A DNA stretch of 17,339 nucleotides from Bifidobacterium breve (GTDB lineage: Bacteria; Actinomycetota; Actinomycetes; S36-B12), in assembly GCA_945900705.1 (NCBI GenBank), contig CAMDKJ010000018.1, forward strand, positions 1 through 17,339. The letters are read 5' to 3'. A program made the translations under genes and the position numbers. The notes beneath the pieces are model-generated. The model made no database searches and was not told the DNA's origin. It worked only from the letters and a program-made list of their open reading frames with translations. Position 1 is the first letter of the stretch. Each line of letters begins with the position of its first letter. Below are positions 6,996 to 14,238 of the stretch, in pieces.

Positions 6996-7002
6996 AAGGA
7001 GG
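6996..7002 (+). promoter_or_regulatory. strong Shine-Dalgarno of the CoA-ester lyase gene
   Basis: AAGGAGG lies 4 nt before the ATG at 7007. It is the best ribosome-binding site in the window, in contrast to the many genes that have none. Confidence 0.8.
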
Positions 7003-7006
7003 ACCA

Positions 7007-7969
7007 ATGACTAGCCCAAGAGTGCTCCGTTCGCGTCGCTCGAATCTTGCGGTGCCCGGTAGTAGCCCCAAGATGCTCGATAAAGCGCGGGGCTTGGCTG
7101 CGGATCAGATCTTTATGGATATCGAGGACGCCGTCGCCCCGATCGCTAAACCAGAGGCGCGAAAGAACATTGTCGCTGCCCTAAATGAAGGCGGCTATGA
7201 GGGCAAAGTTCGCTCAGTGCGGGTCAATGACTGGACAACTCAGTGGACTTATCAAGACGTGGTCGAAGTTGTTGAAGGTGCCGGCCCGAACCTTGATTGC
7301 ATAATGCTTCCCAAAGTTCAGACTGCTGATCAGGTAGTAGCCCTTGACCTACTGCTTACCCAAATTGAAAAGTCCAACGGCTTTGAAGTTGGCCGTATCG
7401 GGATCGAAGCGCAGATTGAGAACGCACTCGGCCTGATCAATGTCGATGCCATCGCGCAGGCGAGTCCACGGGTCGAAACCATCATCTTTGGCCCTGCGGA
7501 TTTCATGGCGAGTATCAATATGAAGTCACTTGTGGTGGGTGAGCAGCCACCGGGTTATGACGTCGGTGATGCCTACCACTACATCCTGATGCGAATTCTG
7601 ATGGCGGCAAGAGCCTTCGACAAGCAGGCGATTGATGGGCCTTATCTGCAAATTAAAGATGTTGACGGCTTCCGCCGGGTTGCTGGCCGGGCTGCGGCTC
7701 TGGGCTTCGACGGCAAGTGGGTCCTGCATCCGGGCCAGCTAGACCCCGCAAATGAGATTTTTTCACCGCGCCAAGATGACTATGACAAAGCCGAAATGAT
7801 TCTTGACGCGTACGACTACTACACCTCGGCCGCTGGTGGCGCGAAAGGCGCGGCGATGCTGGGTGACGAAATGATCGATGAAGCTTCGCGCAAGATGGCC
7901 CTGGTTGTTTCAGCCAAGGGTCGCGCTGCTGGTATGGCGCGCACCCAGACTTTCACCCCACCGGAGTAG
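7007..7969 (+). CDS. CitE-like CoA-ester lyase (HpcH/HpaI aldolase family)
   Basis: The 320-residue protein has the citrate lyase beta/malyl-CoA lyase TIM-barrel motifs in order: NLAVPGSSPKMLDKA (13-27), FMDIEDAV (36-43), RVND with Arg72, MLPKV (100-104), AQIENALGL with metal ligand Glu138, FGPADF with metal ligand Asp165, and WVLHPGQLDPANEIF (238-252). Such enzymes cleave or form 3-hydroxyacyl-CoA esters such as malyl-CoA, beta-methylmalyl-CoA or citramalyl-CoA, with Mg2+. The acyl-CoA dehydrogenase gene begins 9 nt after its stop, so the pair probably acts on consecutive steps of a branched or dicarboxylic acyl-CoA pathway. The exact substrate cannot be fixed from sequence. Confidence 0.88.
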   Translation: MTSPRVLRSRRSNLAVPGSSPKMLDKARGLAADQIFMDIEDAVAPIAKPEARKNIVAALNEGGYEGKVRSVRVNDWTTQWTYQDVVEVVEGAGPNLDCIMLPKVQTADQVVALDLLLTQIEKSNGFEVGRIGIEAQIENALGLINVDAIAQASPRVETIIFGPADFMASINMKSLVVGEQPPGYDVGDAYHYILMRILMAARAFDKQAIDGPYLQIKDVDGFRRVAGRAAALGFDGKWVLHPGQLDPANEIFSPRQDDYDKAEMILDAYDYYTSAAGGAKGAAMLGDEMIDEASRKMALVVSAKGRAAGMARTQTFTPPE

Positions 7970-7978
7970 AGGATTCAA

Positions 7979-9184
7979 ATGAAGAAGTTAGCTGAAACCG
8001 AAGGTCTCACTGAGATTCAGAGCGACATCATTTCCGCGATTCGGGATTTCGTTGACAAGGAAATCCTGCCTCATGCAACATATCTAGAGCATAATGATGA
8101 GTACCCGACCGATATTGTCAATGGGCTCAAAGAGCTTGGCGTCTTTGGGCTGATGATCCCTGAGGAGTACGGGGGTCTCGGTGAGTCCCTGCTCACTTAC
8201 GCACTTGTTGTCGAGGAAATTGCCCGCGGATGGATGAGTGTCAGCGGCGTCATTAACACGCACTTCATCGTGGCTTACATGCTCATGCATCACGGTACCG
8301 AGCAGCAAAAGCAGTACTACTTACCACGCATGGCAACAGGTGAGGTGCGCGGCGCGTTCTCAATGAGTGAGCCAGGTTGTGGTTCTGACGTGGCCGCTAT
8401 CACCAGCAAGGCGGTCAAGGACGGCGATGACTATGTACTCACCGGCCAGAAGATGTGGCTCACCAATGGGGGTTCATCAACATTGGTCGCGGTACTTGTG
8501 CGAAATGATGCCGATGTGGCAGCCGATGCCAGCGTCTACAAGAAGATGTCAACTTTCTTGATTGAAAAGCCGTCGGGGTTTGGTGAAGTAATTCCGGGGC
8601 TAACGATTCCTGGCAAGATCGAGAAAATGGGCTACAAAGGCGTTGACACCACCGAATTAATTATGGACGGCGTCCGTGTTTCGAAGGACAATCTGTTGGG
8701 CGGTGAGCCTGGTCGTGGGTTCTATCAAATGATGGACGGCGTCGAAGTGGGCCGCGTCAATGTTGCGGCCCGTGGCTGTGGGGTGGCGCTTCGTGCATTC
8801 GAACTTGGTATCGAGTACGCCCAGCAACGGGTAACTTTTGGTAAGCCCATAGTTGAGCATCAGGCGGTCTCCTTTCGACTCGCTGACATGGCGACCAAAG
8901 TCGAGGCAGCGCATCAGATGATGGTGATGGCAGCCCGCAAGAAGGACTCCGGAGAGCGCAATGATCTTGAGTCCGGCATGGCGAAGTACCTTGCCAGTGA
9001 ATACTGCAAAGAAGTTGTTGAAGACTCCTTCCGGATCCATGGCGGTTACGGGTACTCGAAGGAATACGAAATCGAGCGCTTGTATCGCGAGGCCCCGATG
9101 TTGCTAATCGGTGAAGGCACCGCCGATATTCAACGCATGGTCATTGCCCGCCGCCTACTCGAGGAATACAAACTCCGAACGTGA
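7979..9184 (+). CDS. acyl-CoA dehydrogenase
   Basis: The 401-residue flavoprotein has the standard ACAD layout: helical N-terminal domain (1-120), beta domain with the flavin signature GAFSMSEPGCGSD (125-137) and WLTNGG (160-165), and C-terminal helical domain with RVTFGKPIVEHQAV (284-297), FRIHGGYGYSKEY (351-363) and the catalytic-base position Glu379 in IGEGT. It would oxidise an acyl-CoA to the 2-enoyl-CoA and pass electrons to ETF. Close coupling with a CitE-like lyase suggests a short branched or dicarboxylic CoA ester as substrate. Its stop overlaps the next gene in GTGA (9181-9184). Length and motifs are complete; I cannot assign a chain length. Confidence 0.92.
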   Translation: MKKLAETEGLTEIQSDIISAIRDFVDKEILPHATYLEHNDEYPTDIVNGLKELGVFGLMIPEEYGGLGESLLTYALVVEEIARGWMSVSGVINTHFIVAYMLMHHGTEQQKQYYLPRMATGEVRGAFSMSEPGCGSDVAAITSKAVKDGDDYVLTGQKMWLTNGGSSTLVAVLVRNDADVAADASVYKKMSTFLIEKPSGFGEVIPGLTIPGKIEKMGYKGVDTTELIMDGVRVSKDNLLGGEPGRGFYQMMDGVEVGRVNVAARGCGVALRAFELGIEYAQQRVTFGKPIVEHQAVSFRLADMATKVEAAHQMMVMAARKKDSGERNDLESGMAKYLASEYCKEVVEDSFRIHGGYGYSKEYEIERLYREAPMLLIGEGTADIQRMVIARRLLEEYKLRT

Positions 9185-9633
9185 GCATGACGCACGTGAG
9201 CATTTCGGACGCCAGCAGCGAGATCCCCTGTGTTGGCGCGGTCATTTTTGATGACGCAGGTAGGTTGCTCTTGATCAAAAGAGGCCAAGAGCCCGCACTC
9301 GGTCGTTGGTCCGTGCCGGGTGGGCGCGTGGAGCCAGGTGAAAGCCATGAAGTTGCAGTTATTCGCGAGGTACTTGAAGAGACCGGCCTCGACATTGCGG
9401 TGATTCGTGAAATCGGCACCGTGCGCCGTGAGGCACCCGGTGGTGGCACTTATGTCATTCACGATTTCTTGGGTGAATTAGTCGAAGCCAAAGCTCCCGT
9501 TGGCGGTGACGATGCGACTGACGCAGGGTTCTTTACGCTCGAGCAATTAAGTGAGCTGAATACCAGTGATGGGCTACTCGAAGCCCTAGTTGACTGGGGA
9601 TTACTCCCGCCGCTCACGTTCGGGAGATATTAG
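9181..9633 (+). CDS. Nudix hydrolase
   Basis: The 150-residue protein has a perfect Nudix box at residues 48-70: Gly48, Glu54, Arg62-Glu63, Glu66-Glu67 and Gly69 in the pattern GX5EX7REUXEEXGU. The lead-in VGAVIFDDAGRLLLIKRG and RWSVPGGRVEPGES are typical of MutT/ADP-ribose-type enzymes that hydrolyse nucleoside diphosphates linked to X. The GTG start forms a 4-nt GTGA overlap with the stop of the acyl-CoA dehydrogenase, which suggests translational coupling; ATG 9187 is an alternative. It may clean up a nucleotide or CoA derivative, but the substrate is unknown. Its last 20 nt overlap the end of the convergent ATPase gene. Confidence 0.9.
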   Translation: MSMTHVSISDASSEIPCVGAVIFDDAGRLLLIKRGQEPALGRWSVPGGRVEPGESHEVAVIREVLEETGLDIAVIREIGTVRREAPGGGTYVIHDFLGELVEAKAPVGGDDATDAGFFTLEQLSELNTSDGLLEALVDWGLLPPLTFGRY

Positions 9634-10015
9634 CCCAAACGGTAGTTGATCCGGAGTTGACTTCGGTACCCCAAGTACTTGACAGCACGTTAACCAAATT
9701 TAGGCCCCGCCCGCCGACGGTGTCGCTGTTTATTGGCATGGGGGCCAACTTTGGCGCTGTTCCGCCCACCCGGTTCGAATTAGAAACTTCAATCCGCAGA
9801 TGCTCTCGGTCGATCACGAATTTCAGTAACTGCGGTGGGCTTCCGTGCAAGATCGCGTTGGTGCAGAGCTCTGAGGTGACAGCTGCGGCGACTTCGGCGG
9901 TATCGGCGGTGTCGCTGGCATGACCGTATTCGGCAAGGGCGGATCGCACAAAATCGCGGCCGGCGGCGGCCGCGGTGGTATCCGCGGGGAGCGTCCAACT
10001 GTGTGTCACGGTCAT
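9614..10015 (-). CDS. RsbW/SpoIIAB-like ATP-binding regulatory protein (HATPase_c_2)
   Basis: The 133-residue protein is a lone GHKL ATPase domain of the anti-sigma-factor/serine kinase type. The N-box is SELCTNAILHG (48-58, with Glu49 and Asn53), and the ATP-lid Gly box is DTVGGRGLNLVNVL (98-111). Between them, the strand that usually carries the adenine-contacting Asp ('EVRDxS') reads EVSNSN, with Asn79 in its place. Such proteins bind or phosphorylate partner-switching regulators, but no sigma factor or antagonist gene is nearby. It starts 23 nt after the helicase stop on the same strand and is probably co-transcribed with it. ATG 10015 has no good Shine-Dalgarno. The target is unknown; orphan copies are common in actinobacteria. 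Confidence 0.82.
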   Translation of the reverse strand: MTVTHSWTLPADTTAAAAGRDFVRSALAEYGHASDTADTAEVAAAVTSELCTNAILHGSPPQLLKFVIDREHLRIEVSNSNRVGGTAPKLAPMPINSDTVGGRGLNLVNVLSSTWGTEVNSGSTTVWANISRT

Positions 10016-10038
10016 GACATACCCGCATTTGATCGTAG

Positions 10039-11526
10039 TTAAACCTCGGTAGCGGGTTTCCCAGCACGGGTTCGCTGCCTGGGCCGCTGCGTTCGGTCTG
10101 CGTCCGGCTTAGCGGCGGCCGGCTTTTGTGCCCGGTGCTGGTCACTCTTGGGCTTATCACCCTTTGCCTTGTCACCCTTTGCATTATCTGGGTGATGGCT
10201 CTTTCCATGTGAGTGGCCACGGTCATCAAGCTTTGGCTTTTTCTTGCCGGTCTCGCCGAGGTCTTCGACCCCTTCCGCGGCCAGGCCCTCGCGCGTGCGT
10301 CCGGCTTTGGGGAGTTGGCCCGTGGTGCCGGGTGGGATACCTAGGCCGGTGTAGATGTGCTCACTTGATGAGTAGGTTTCGATTGGGTCCTTGAACGGCA
10401 GCTTCAGGGCGCGGTCGATCATCTGCCAGCGCGCGATGTCTTCCCAGTCGACCAAAGTCACAGCAACTCCGGACGCCCCGGCGCGGCCGGTGCGACCGAT
10501 TCGGTGCAGGTAGGTCTTCTCGTCATCGGGGCATTCATAGTTGATGACGTGGGTCACGCCGTCAACGTCAATACCACGCGCTGCGACATCGGTGGCCACG
10601 AGAACATCGACCTTGCCATTACGAAACGCGCGAAGGGCCTGTTCACGTGCGCCCTGGCCTAGGTCACCATGCACGGTGCCGACGGCGAATCCGCGCTCGG
10701 TGAGGTCATCGCAGATTCGCTGGGCCTTGCGCTTAGTGCGCGTGAATATCATCACCAGGCCGCGTCCGTCGGCCTGCAAGATGCGGGCGAGGATTTCGAT
10801 TTTGTCCATGGGATGCGCGCGCCAGACATGTTGTTCGATGGTGTCGACTAGGGCGCTATCGTCACCAGGCTCACTCGCGCGCAGGTGGATCGGCTGGGTC
10901 ATGTAGCGGCGGGCGAGATTAACAATCTGGCCGGGCATGGTTGCGGAGAACAGCATTGTTTGCCGTTTCGCGGGGATTTCAGAGACTATGCGCTCGACGT
11001 CGGGTAAGAAACCCATGTCGAGCATTTCATCGGCTTCGTCAAGTACCAAGGTGCGAATCCCGGTGAGCATGAGATCGCGCCTGTTTACGAGGTCGATTAG
11101 CCGCCCCGGGGTGCCAACTACAACGTCAATGCCTTTATGGAGGGCATCAATCTGCGGTTCATAAGCGCGCCCGCCATAAATGGCGATGACTTTGATGCCT
11201 TTTAGGCGGCCGGCTCGCTCCAAGTCCGTTGCCACCTGAAGGCCGAGTTCGCGGGTGGGGCACACCACGAGAGCCTGCGGCACGCTGCGGTCGCCTTCGA
11301 GGTCGATGCGCTGGAGCAGCGGGATGCCAAATCCGAGGGTTTTCCCGGTGCCGGTCTTGGCTTGACCGATTAAGTCCTTGCCCTCAAGGGCCAGTGGGAT
11401 GCACATTTGCTGGATCGGGAAGGCACGTTCAATGCCGTCAGCAGCGAGGGCTTCGGCGATTTTGGGATCGGTGCCGAGCTCCACGAAGGTGGGAGCCGAG
11501 GTTGGGTCGACCGGGGAAGTAGTCAC
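10039..11526 (-). CDS. DEAD-box ATP-dependent RNA helicase
   Basis: The 495-residue protein (GTG start) has the Q motif with AFPIQQ, motif I AKTGTGKT (56-63), Ia PTREL (90-94), TPGR, DEAD (163-166), SAT (194-196), ATDVAARGIDV and HRIGRTGRAG (341-350), a complete DEAD-box core. A basic, low-complexity tail from about 428 contains GHSHGKSHH and KGDKAKGDKPKSD and would bind RNA. It unwinds RNA in ribosome assembly or mRNA turnover (RhlE/CsdA type). The frame also has an ATG at 11544, but GTG 11526 lies exactly 7 nt after TAGACT, which fits a leaderless mRNA; with the ATG the box would be inside the gene. Divergent from the ferritin-like gene, as in the Rv3210-Rv3211 region. Confidence 0.92.
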   Translation of the reverse strand: MTTSPVDPTSAPTFVELGTDPKIAEALAADGIERAFPIQQMCIPLALEGKDLIGQAKTGTGKTLGFGIPLLQRIDLEGDRSVPQALVVCPTRELGLQVATDLERAGRLKGIKVIAIYGGRAYEPQIDALHKGIDVVVGTPGRLIDLVNRRDLMLTGIRTLVLDEADEMLDMGFLPDVERIVSEIPAKRQTMLFSATMPGQIVNLARRYMTQPIHLRASEPGDDSALVDTIEQHVWRAHPMDKIEILARILQADGRGLVMIFTRTKRKAQRICDDLTERGFAVGTVHGDLGQGAREQALRAFRNGKVDVLVATDVAARGIDVDGVTHVINYECPDDEKTYLHRIGRTGRAGASGVAVTLVDWEDIARWQMIDRALKLPFKDPIETYSSSEHIYTGLGIPPGTTGQLPKAGRTREGLAAEGVEDLGETGKKKPKLDDRGHSHGKSHHPDNAKGDKAKGDKPKSDQHRAQKPAAAKPDADRTQRPRQRTRAGKPATEV

Positions 11527-11533
11527 TCCCTTG

Positions 11534-11539
11534 AGTCTA
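11534..11539 (-). promoter_or_regulatory. -10 box for leaderless helicase transcript
   Basis: Read on the minus strand, TAGACT, CAAGGGA (7 nt) and then GTG 11526. This spacing decides the start choice for the helicase. Confidence 0.5.
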
Positions 11540-11555
11540 CCCATTGGCCCTTCGC

Positions 11556-11561
11556 TAACCT
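11556..11561 (+). promoter_or_regulatory. possible -10 box of the ferritin-like gene
   Basis: TAACCT lies 9 nt before ATG 11571, with TTGAGT at 11531-11536 as a weak -35 (19-bp spacer). The mRNA would be leaderless or have 2-3 extra bases. The -35 candidate overlaps the helicase -10. Confidence 0.35.
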
Positions 11562-11570
11562 CTCAGCACC

Positions 11571-12263
11571 ATGGATCAGCCTTCGATTAAGACATTGGAC
11601 ACCGACCCCGAGTATCGGGCTGCGGTTGTCGATCTGCTCGCAGTATTGGCATATGGCGCACTCACCGCTTTCGAGCGGATCGCCGCTGATGCCGCAATGG
11701 CCCCTACGGTCGATGACAAGGCGGCACTTGCTGGCATGGCTACTTCGGAGTATCGGCACTTCGAAACATTACGTGATCGGTTAATTGAACTCGGGGTTTC
11801 ACCCGATGTTGCGATCGCACCATTTCGGCAGCCCCTTGAAGAGTTTCATGCACACACGGCACCGAATGACTGGCTAGAGGGCTTAGTTAAGGCCTATGTC
11901 GGTGACGGTATCGCCCTTGACTTCTACGTCGAGATCGCCAAATATCTTGACCCGGAAACAAATGCCCTAGTACTAAGTGTGTGCGAGGAGAAGGGTCACT
12001 CGGCATTTGCGGTCGATCGAGTGCGTGCGGCAATAACTGCTGATCCGCGTATTGGCGGGCGACTTGCGTTGTGGGGCAGGCGCCTAGTGGGTGAGGCTTT
12101 ATCACAAGCTCAACGCGTTGCCGCTGAGCGTGATGCGTTATCAAGTTTGCTAGTTGGCGGAGTAGATCGCCCAGGTGCTGACCTCGCCGAGATCGGCCGC
12201 ATGCTTGCACGCCTAACCGAAAACCACACCAAGCGGATGGCCGCTCTCGGTCTCGCTGCGTAA
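11571..12263 (+). CDS. ferritin-like diiron protein (MiaE-like fold)
   Basis: The 230-residue protein shows a four-helix diiron carboxylate pattern: Glu35 (TAFERI), Glu60xxHis63 (SEYRHFE), Glu121 (FYVEIAKYL) and Glu140xxHis143 (CEEKGHSAF). This is the two Glu plus two ExxH layout of ferritin-like oxidases, here of the type annotated 'ferritin-like fold-containing protein', related to the MiaE tRNA hydroxylase. The reaction is unknown; oxidation or hydroxylation using a diiron centre is inferred only from the ligands. Homologues sit between the helicase and DUF3107/TetR genes in mycobacteria (Rv3210c), and the same order is seen here. Its stop is separated from the convergent DUF3107 stop by only 17 bp, which form a small hairpin. 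Confidence 0.85.
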   Translation: MDQPSIKTLDTDPEYRAAVVDLLAVLAYGALTAFERIAADAAMAPTVDDKAALAGMATSEYRHFETLRDRLIELGVSPDVAIAPFRQPLEEFHAHTAPNDWLEGLVKAYVGDGIALDFYVEIAKYLDPETNALVLSVCEEKGHSAFAVDRVRAAITADPRIGGRLALWGRRLVGEALSQAQRVAAERDALSSLLVGGVDRPGADLAEIGRMLARLTENHTKRMAALGLAA

Positions 12264-12280
12264 CTCTCGCACCGCAAGAG
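12264..12280. terminator. small hairpin filling the gap between two convergent stops
   Basis: CTCTCGC-ACC-GCAAGAG forms a 7-bp stem with one mismatch and occupies exactly the 17 bp between the TAA of the ferritin-like gene and the TAG of DUF3107. No T-tract follows on either side, so termination is uncertain. Confidence 0.35.
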
Positions 12281-12508
12281 CTACGACGTACTGCCAAACC
12301 CAACGCGGCGAGTAGCTTCTGCGCCTACCTCGACATAGGCAATCTTGGTCGCCGGAACCAAGATCGTGCGGCCACGATCATCAGTCAACGAGAGTAGGCC
12401 GCCTTTTGTGATAGCTGCTTCAACCGCTTTGATGATTTCGGCTGGTTCCTGTGAACTTTCGAGTGAAATTTCACGCGCGGTGTCTTGGACACCAATCTTG
12501 ACCTCCAC
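12281..12508 (-). CDS. DUF3107 protein
   Basis: From GTG 12508 the product has 75 residues: MEVKIGVQDTAREISLES, then PAEIIKAVEAAITKGGLLSL, DDRGRTILVPATKIAYVEV and RRVGFGS at the end. This is the actinobacterial DUF3107 family (Rv3208A/TB9.4 type), a small beta-alpha-beta protein of unknown function. The frame runs open to 12577, but AGGAGG at 12516-12521 with 7-nt spacing clearly picks GTG 12508, and the family begins with (M/V)EVKIGVQ. It lies downstream of the tetR gene on the same strand with an 86-bp gap, so the two may be co-transcribed, as their homologues are adjacent elsewhere. Confidence 0.92.
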   Translation of the reverse strand: MEVKIGVQDTAREISLESSQEPAEIIKAVEAAITKGGLLSLTDDRGRTILVPATKIAYVEVGAEATRRVGFGSTS

Positions 12509-12515
12509 GGCCGGT

Positions 12516-12521
12516 CCTCCT
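12516..12521 (-). promoter_or_regulatory. Shine-Dalgarno deciding the DUF3107 start
   Basis: AGGAGG on the minus strand lies 7 nt before GTG 12508. It rules out the longer ATG start at 12577. Confidence 0.8.
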
Positions 12522-12594
12522 GTCAAGTGTTTAGCATCATTCGATGTGCTGCAAATAGTTGTGCTGCTGATAGTCATCTCTGGCGGTCATAGTG

Positions 12595-13239
12595 TCAAGA
12601 CGGCGAGGTTTGCTCCTCGGGTGGGTGTGATAGCGGGAATCCACTAATGCCGCGCCAACCAAGGGAGGCGATGAGCTCGGCGGCTTCTTCGCGGCTGATG
12701 TCAGTTCGCGCGTGGCGTAACCAGCGGCGAGCTGCCACCTGCGACATTCCGAGCATGCCTGACCCGAGCAAGAGTGCTTGTTGCGGACTCAAACCGGTGT
12801 CTTCGGTGATGACATGAGCGATAGCCTGGGCAACTGCTAGGTCGGCTTGATCAACGCGCTCGCGCACCGCCGGCTCATTGATGAGGTCACTTTCGAATAC
12901 CAGACGGTAAGCGCCTTGAGGGTCTTCAACAAATTCGAAGTAGGCCTGGACCGTGCGCTGTACTCGGACTTTATTATCGGAAGTAGAACGCAGGCCCGCG
13001 GCGTAGGAGGCGTGAAGCTCATCGATTCCGGCATCCAAGAGCGCGAGATAAAGGTCCAATTTACTCGGAAAGTGCTGATAGAGCACCGGCTTGGACACCC
13101 CGGCACGCTCGGCGATGTCGTCCATGCCGGTTGCGTGATACCCGGCGGCGACGAACACCTCAAGGGCTGACGACAACACCTGGGTCCGGCGCTCAGATTT
13201 GGGCAGGCGCCCGCTGGGCTTGGCTCCGGTGATGGTCAC
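12595..13239 (-). CDS. TetR/AcrR-family transcriptional regulator
   Basis: The 214-residue protein has an N-terminal TetR DNA-binding domain (about 15-63): RRTQVLSSALEVFVAAGYH, then DDIAERAGVSKPVLYQHFPS, which contains the helix-turn-helix. The C-terminal all-helical domain (70-200) binds an unknown ligand. It corresponds in place and sequence type to the mycobacterial Rv3208 regulator beside DUF3107. The start is GTG 13239, 6 nt after a TAGGAT box, so the mRNA is probably leaderless. A 12-bp inverted repeat overlaps this promoter and may be its own operator. Divergent from an alpha/beta hydrolase gene 67 bp away, which may be a target. Confidence 0.9.
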   Translation of the reverse strand: MTITGAKPSGRLPKSERRTQVLSSALEVFVAAGYHATGMDDIAERAGVSKPVLYQHFPSKLDLYLALLDAGIDELHASYAAGLRSTSDNKVRVQRTVQAYFEFVEDPQGAYRLVFESDLINEPAVRERVDQADLAVAQAIAHVITEDTGLSPQQALLLGSGMLGMSQVAARRWLRHARTDISREEAAELIASLGWRGISGFPLSHPPEEQTSPS

Positions 13240-13245
13240 CCCGAA

Positions 13246-13251
13246 ATCCTA
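13246..13251 (-). promoter_or_regulatory. -10 box for leaderless tetR transcript
   Basis: On the minus strand TAGGAT, TTCGGG (6 nt), then GTG 13239. The box touches the inverted repeat at 13250-13261. Confidence 0.5.
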
Positions 13252-13268
13252 CTCTCGAGTAACCTGTT
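13250..13268. promoter_or_regulatory. candidate TetR operator: TACTC-TC-GAGTA plus AAC-CT-GTT
   Basis: TACTC (13250-13254) and GAGTA (13257-13261) form a perfect 5-bp inverted repeat around TC. Directly adjoining is AACCTGTT (13261-13268), whose AACnnGTT core resembles that of several TetR operators (for example KstR type). Both lie in the spacer/-35 region of the tetR promoter and between the divergent genes. Short arms make chance possible. Confidence 0.35.
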
Positions 13269-13293
13269 GGTTTCCCCCTTTACGGAGTCGGGG

Positions 13294-13299
13294 TAATCT
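13294..13299 (+). promoter_or_regulatory. -10 box for leaderless hydrolase transcript
   Basis: TAATCT is followed by a 7-nt gap and GTG 13307, with no Shine-Dalgarno. This supports the GTG start over the ATG at 13364. Confidence 0.5.
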
Positions 13300-13306
13300 G
13301 TCCCCT

Positions 13307-14230
13307 GTGGATCAATTAGTTGCCCCAGAGCCCCTTGCTGAGTTCTGGCTGCCATCCTGCTTGATGTCGGTTCGCCATGCCCCGGCAGTAACCGCAGGCG
13401 CCCCGGCCGCGGTATTTATCCACGGGCTGGGAGGGTCCTCGCTTAACTGGACCGATTTAATGGAAGACCTCCGCACCGAAGTCGACGGTTGGGCCGTCGA
13501 CCTTGGCGGCTTCGGACAGTCGCCACCACCGCGCAATGGTGACATGAGTCCGGCCGGCCACGCGGCCTGCGTTATCGAATTCATCGAACGTGAGCTGCAA
13601 GCTCCGGTGCACATCTTTGGCAACTCACTCGGTGGCGCGGTGGCGTTGCAACTGGCCGCCCGCCGCCCAGATCTAGTGCGCTCGCTGACCTTGATCTCGC
13701 CAGCACTTCCAGCCATGCGTCCGACCAAGGCCAATGTGCACCTCCCGGTCATTGCGGTGCCGGGCCTCGGCGAGAAATTGATTACGAAATATCTTGAACT
13801 CGATGCCGGTGCCCGCGTAAGAAGCACCATGAACACCTGCTTAGCTGAACCTGGGCGGTTGCCTATTCAGCGAATAGATGAAGCCATCGACGAGGCCCGA
13901 AATCGCGATCACCTCACCTACGCCGGCGATGCATTTTTGCGTTCATTACGCGGCCTGCTTCGCACCTTCATCGACGTTGGTCCTGATCGACCATGGAAGC
14001 TAGCGGAGCGCGTGCAATGTGAGACTTTGGTTGTCTACGGCAAGAAAGATCCCTTAGTAGATTCACAGGCGGCCCATCGCATCACCCGGCATTTTCGTGC
14101 TGCCCATGTCATGGTGTTGCCCGACGCCGGGCATGCGGCGCAAATGGAGCACCCCGAATTGGTCGCTCAAACCTGGCGCCGGTTCTTCAAGGCGGAGCCT
14201 CCATTAGTGGCGGATGGGCGCTCGTCGTAA
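13307..14230 (+). CDS. alpha/beta hydrolase
   Basis: The 307-residue product from GTG 13307 has the alpha/beta-hydrolase elements: oxyanion loop FIHGLGGSSLNW (37-48), nucleophile elbow FGNSLGG with Ser107, acid Asp248 in YGKKDPLVDS, and base His276 in PDAGHAAQMEHP. The N-terminus DQLVAPEPLAEFW agrees with my memory of actinobacterial homologues, which supports the GTG over both the longer open frame (from 13199) and the later ATG. It should hydrolyse an ester, lactone or C-C bond in a small molecule; the substrate is unknown. Divergent from tetR, which may control it. No terminator hairpin with a T-run follows; a 19-bp tandem array begins 27 nt after the stop. Confidence 0.88.
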   Translation: MDQLVAPEPLAEFWLPSCLMSVRHAPAVTAGAPAAVFIHGLGGSSLNWTDLMEDLRTEVDGWAVDLGGFGQSPPPRNGDMSPAGHAACVIEFIERELQAPVHIFGNSLGGAVALQLAARRPDLVRSLTLISPALPAMRPTKANVHLPVIAVPGLGEKLITKYLELDAGARVRSTMNTCLAEPGRLPIQRIDEAIDEARNRDHLTYAGDAFLRSLRGLLRTFIDVGPDRPWKLAERVQCETLVVYGKKDPLVDSQAAHRITRHFRAAHVMVLPDAGHAAQMEHPELVAQTWRRFFKAEPPLVADGRSS

Positions 14231-14238
14231 GTAGTGGT

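Noticed and set aside
11527..11544. ATG 11544 as helicase start
   Set aside because: The TAGACT box lies inside these codons and is placed exactly for a leaderless start at GTG 11526.
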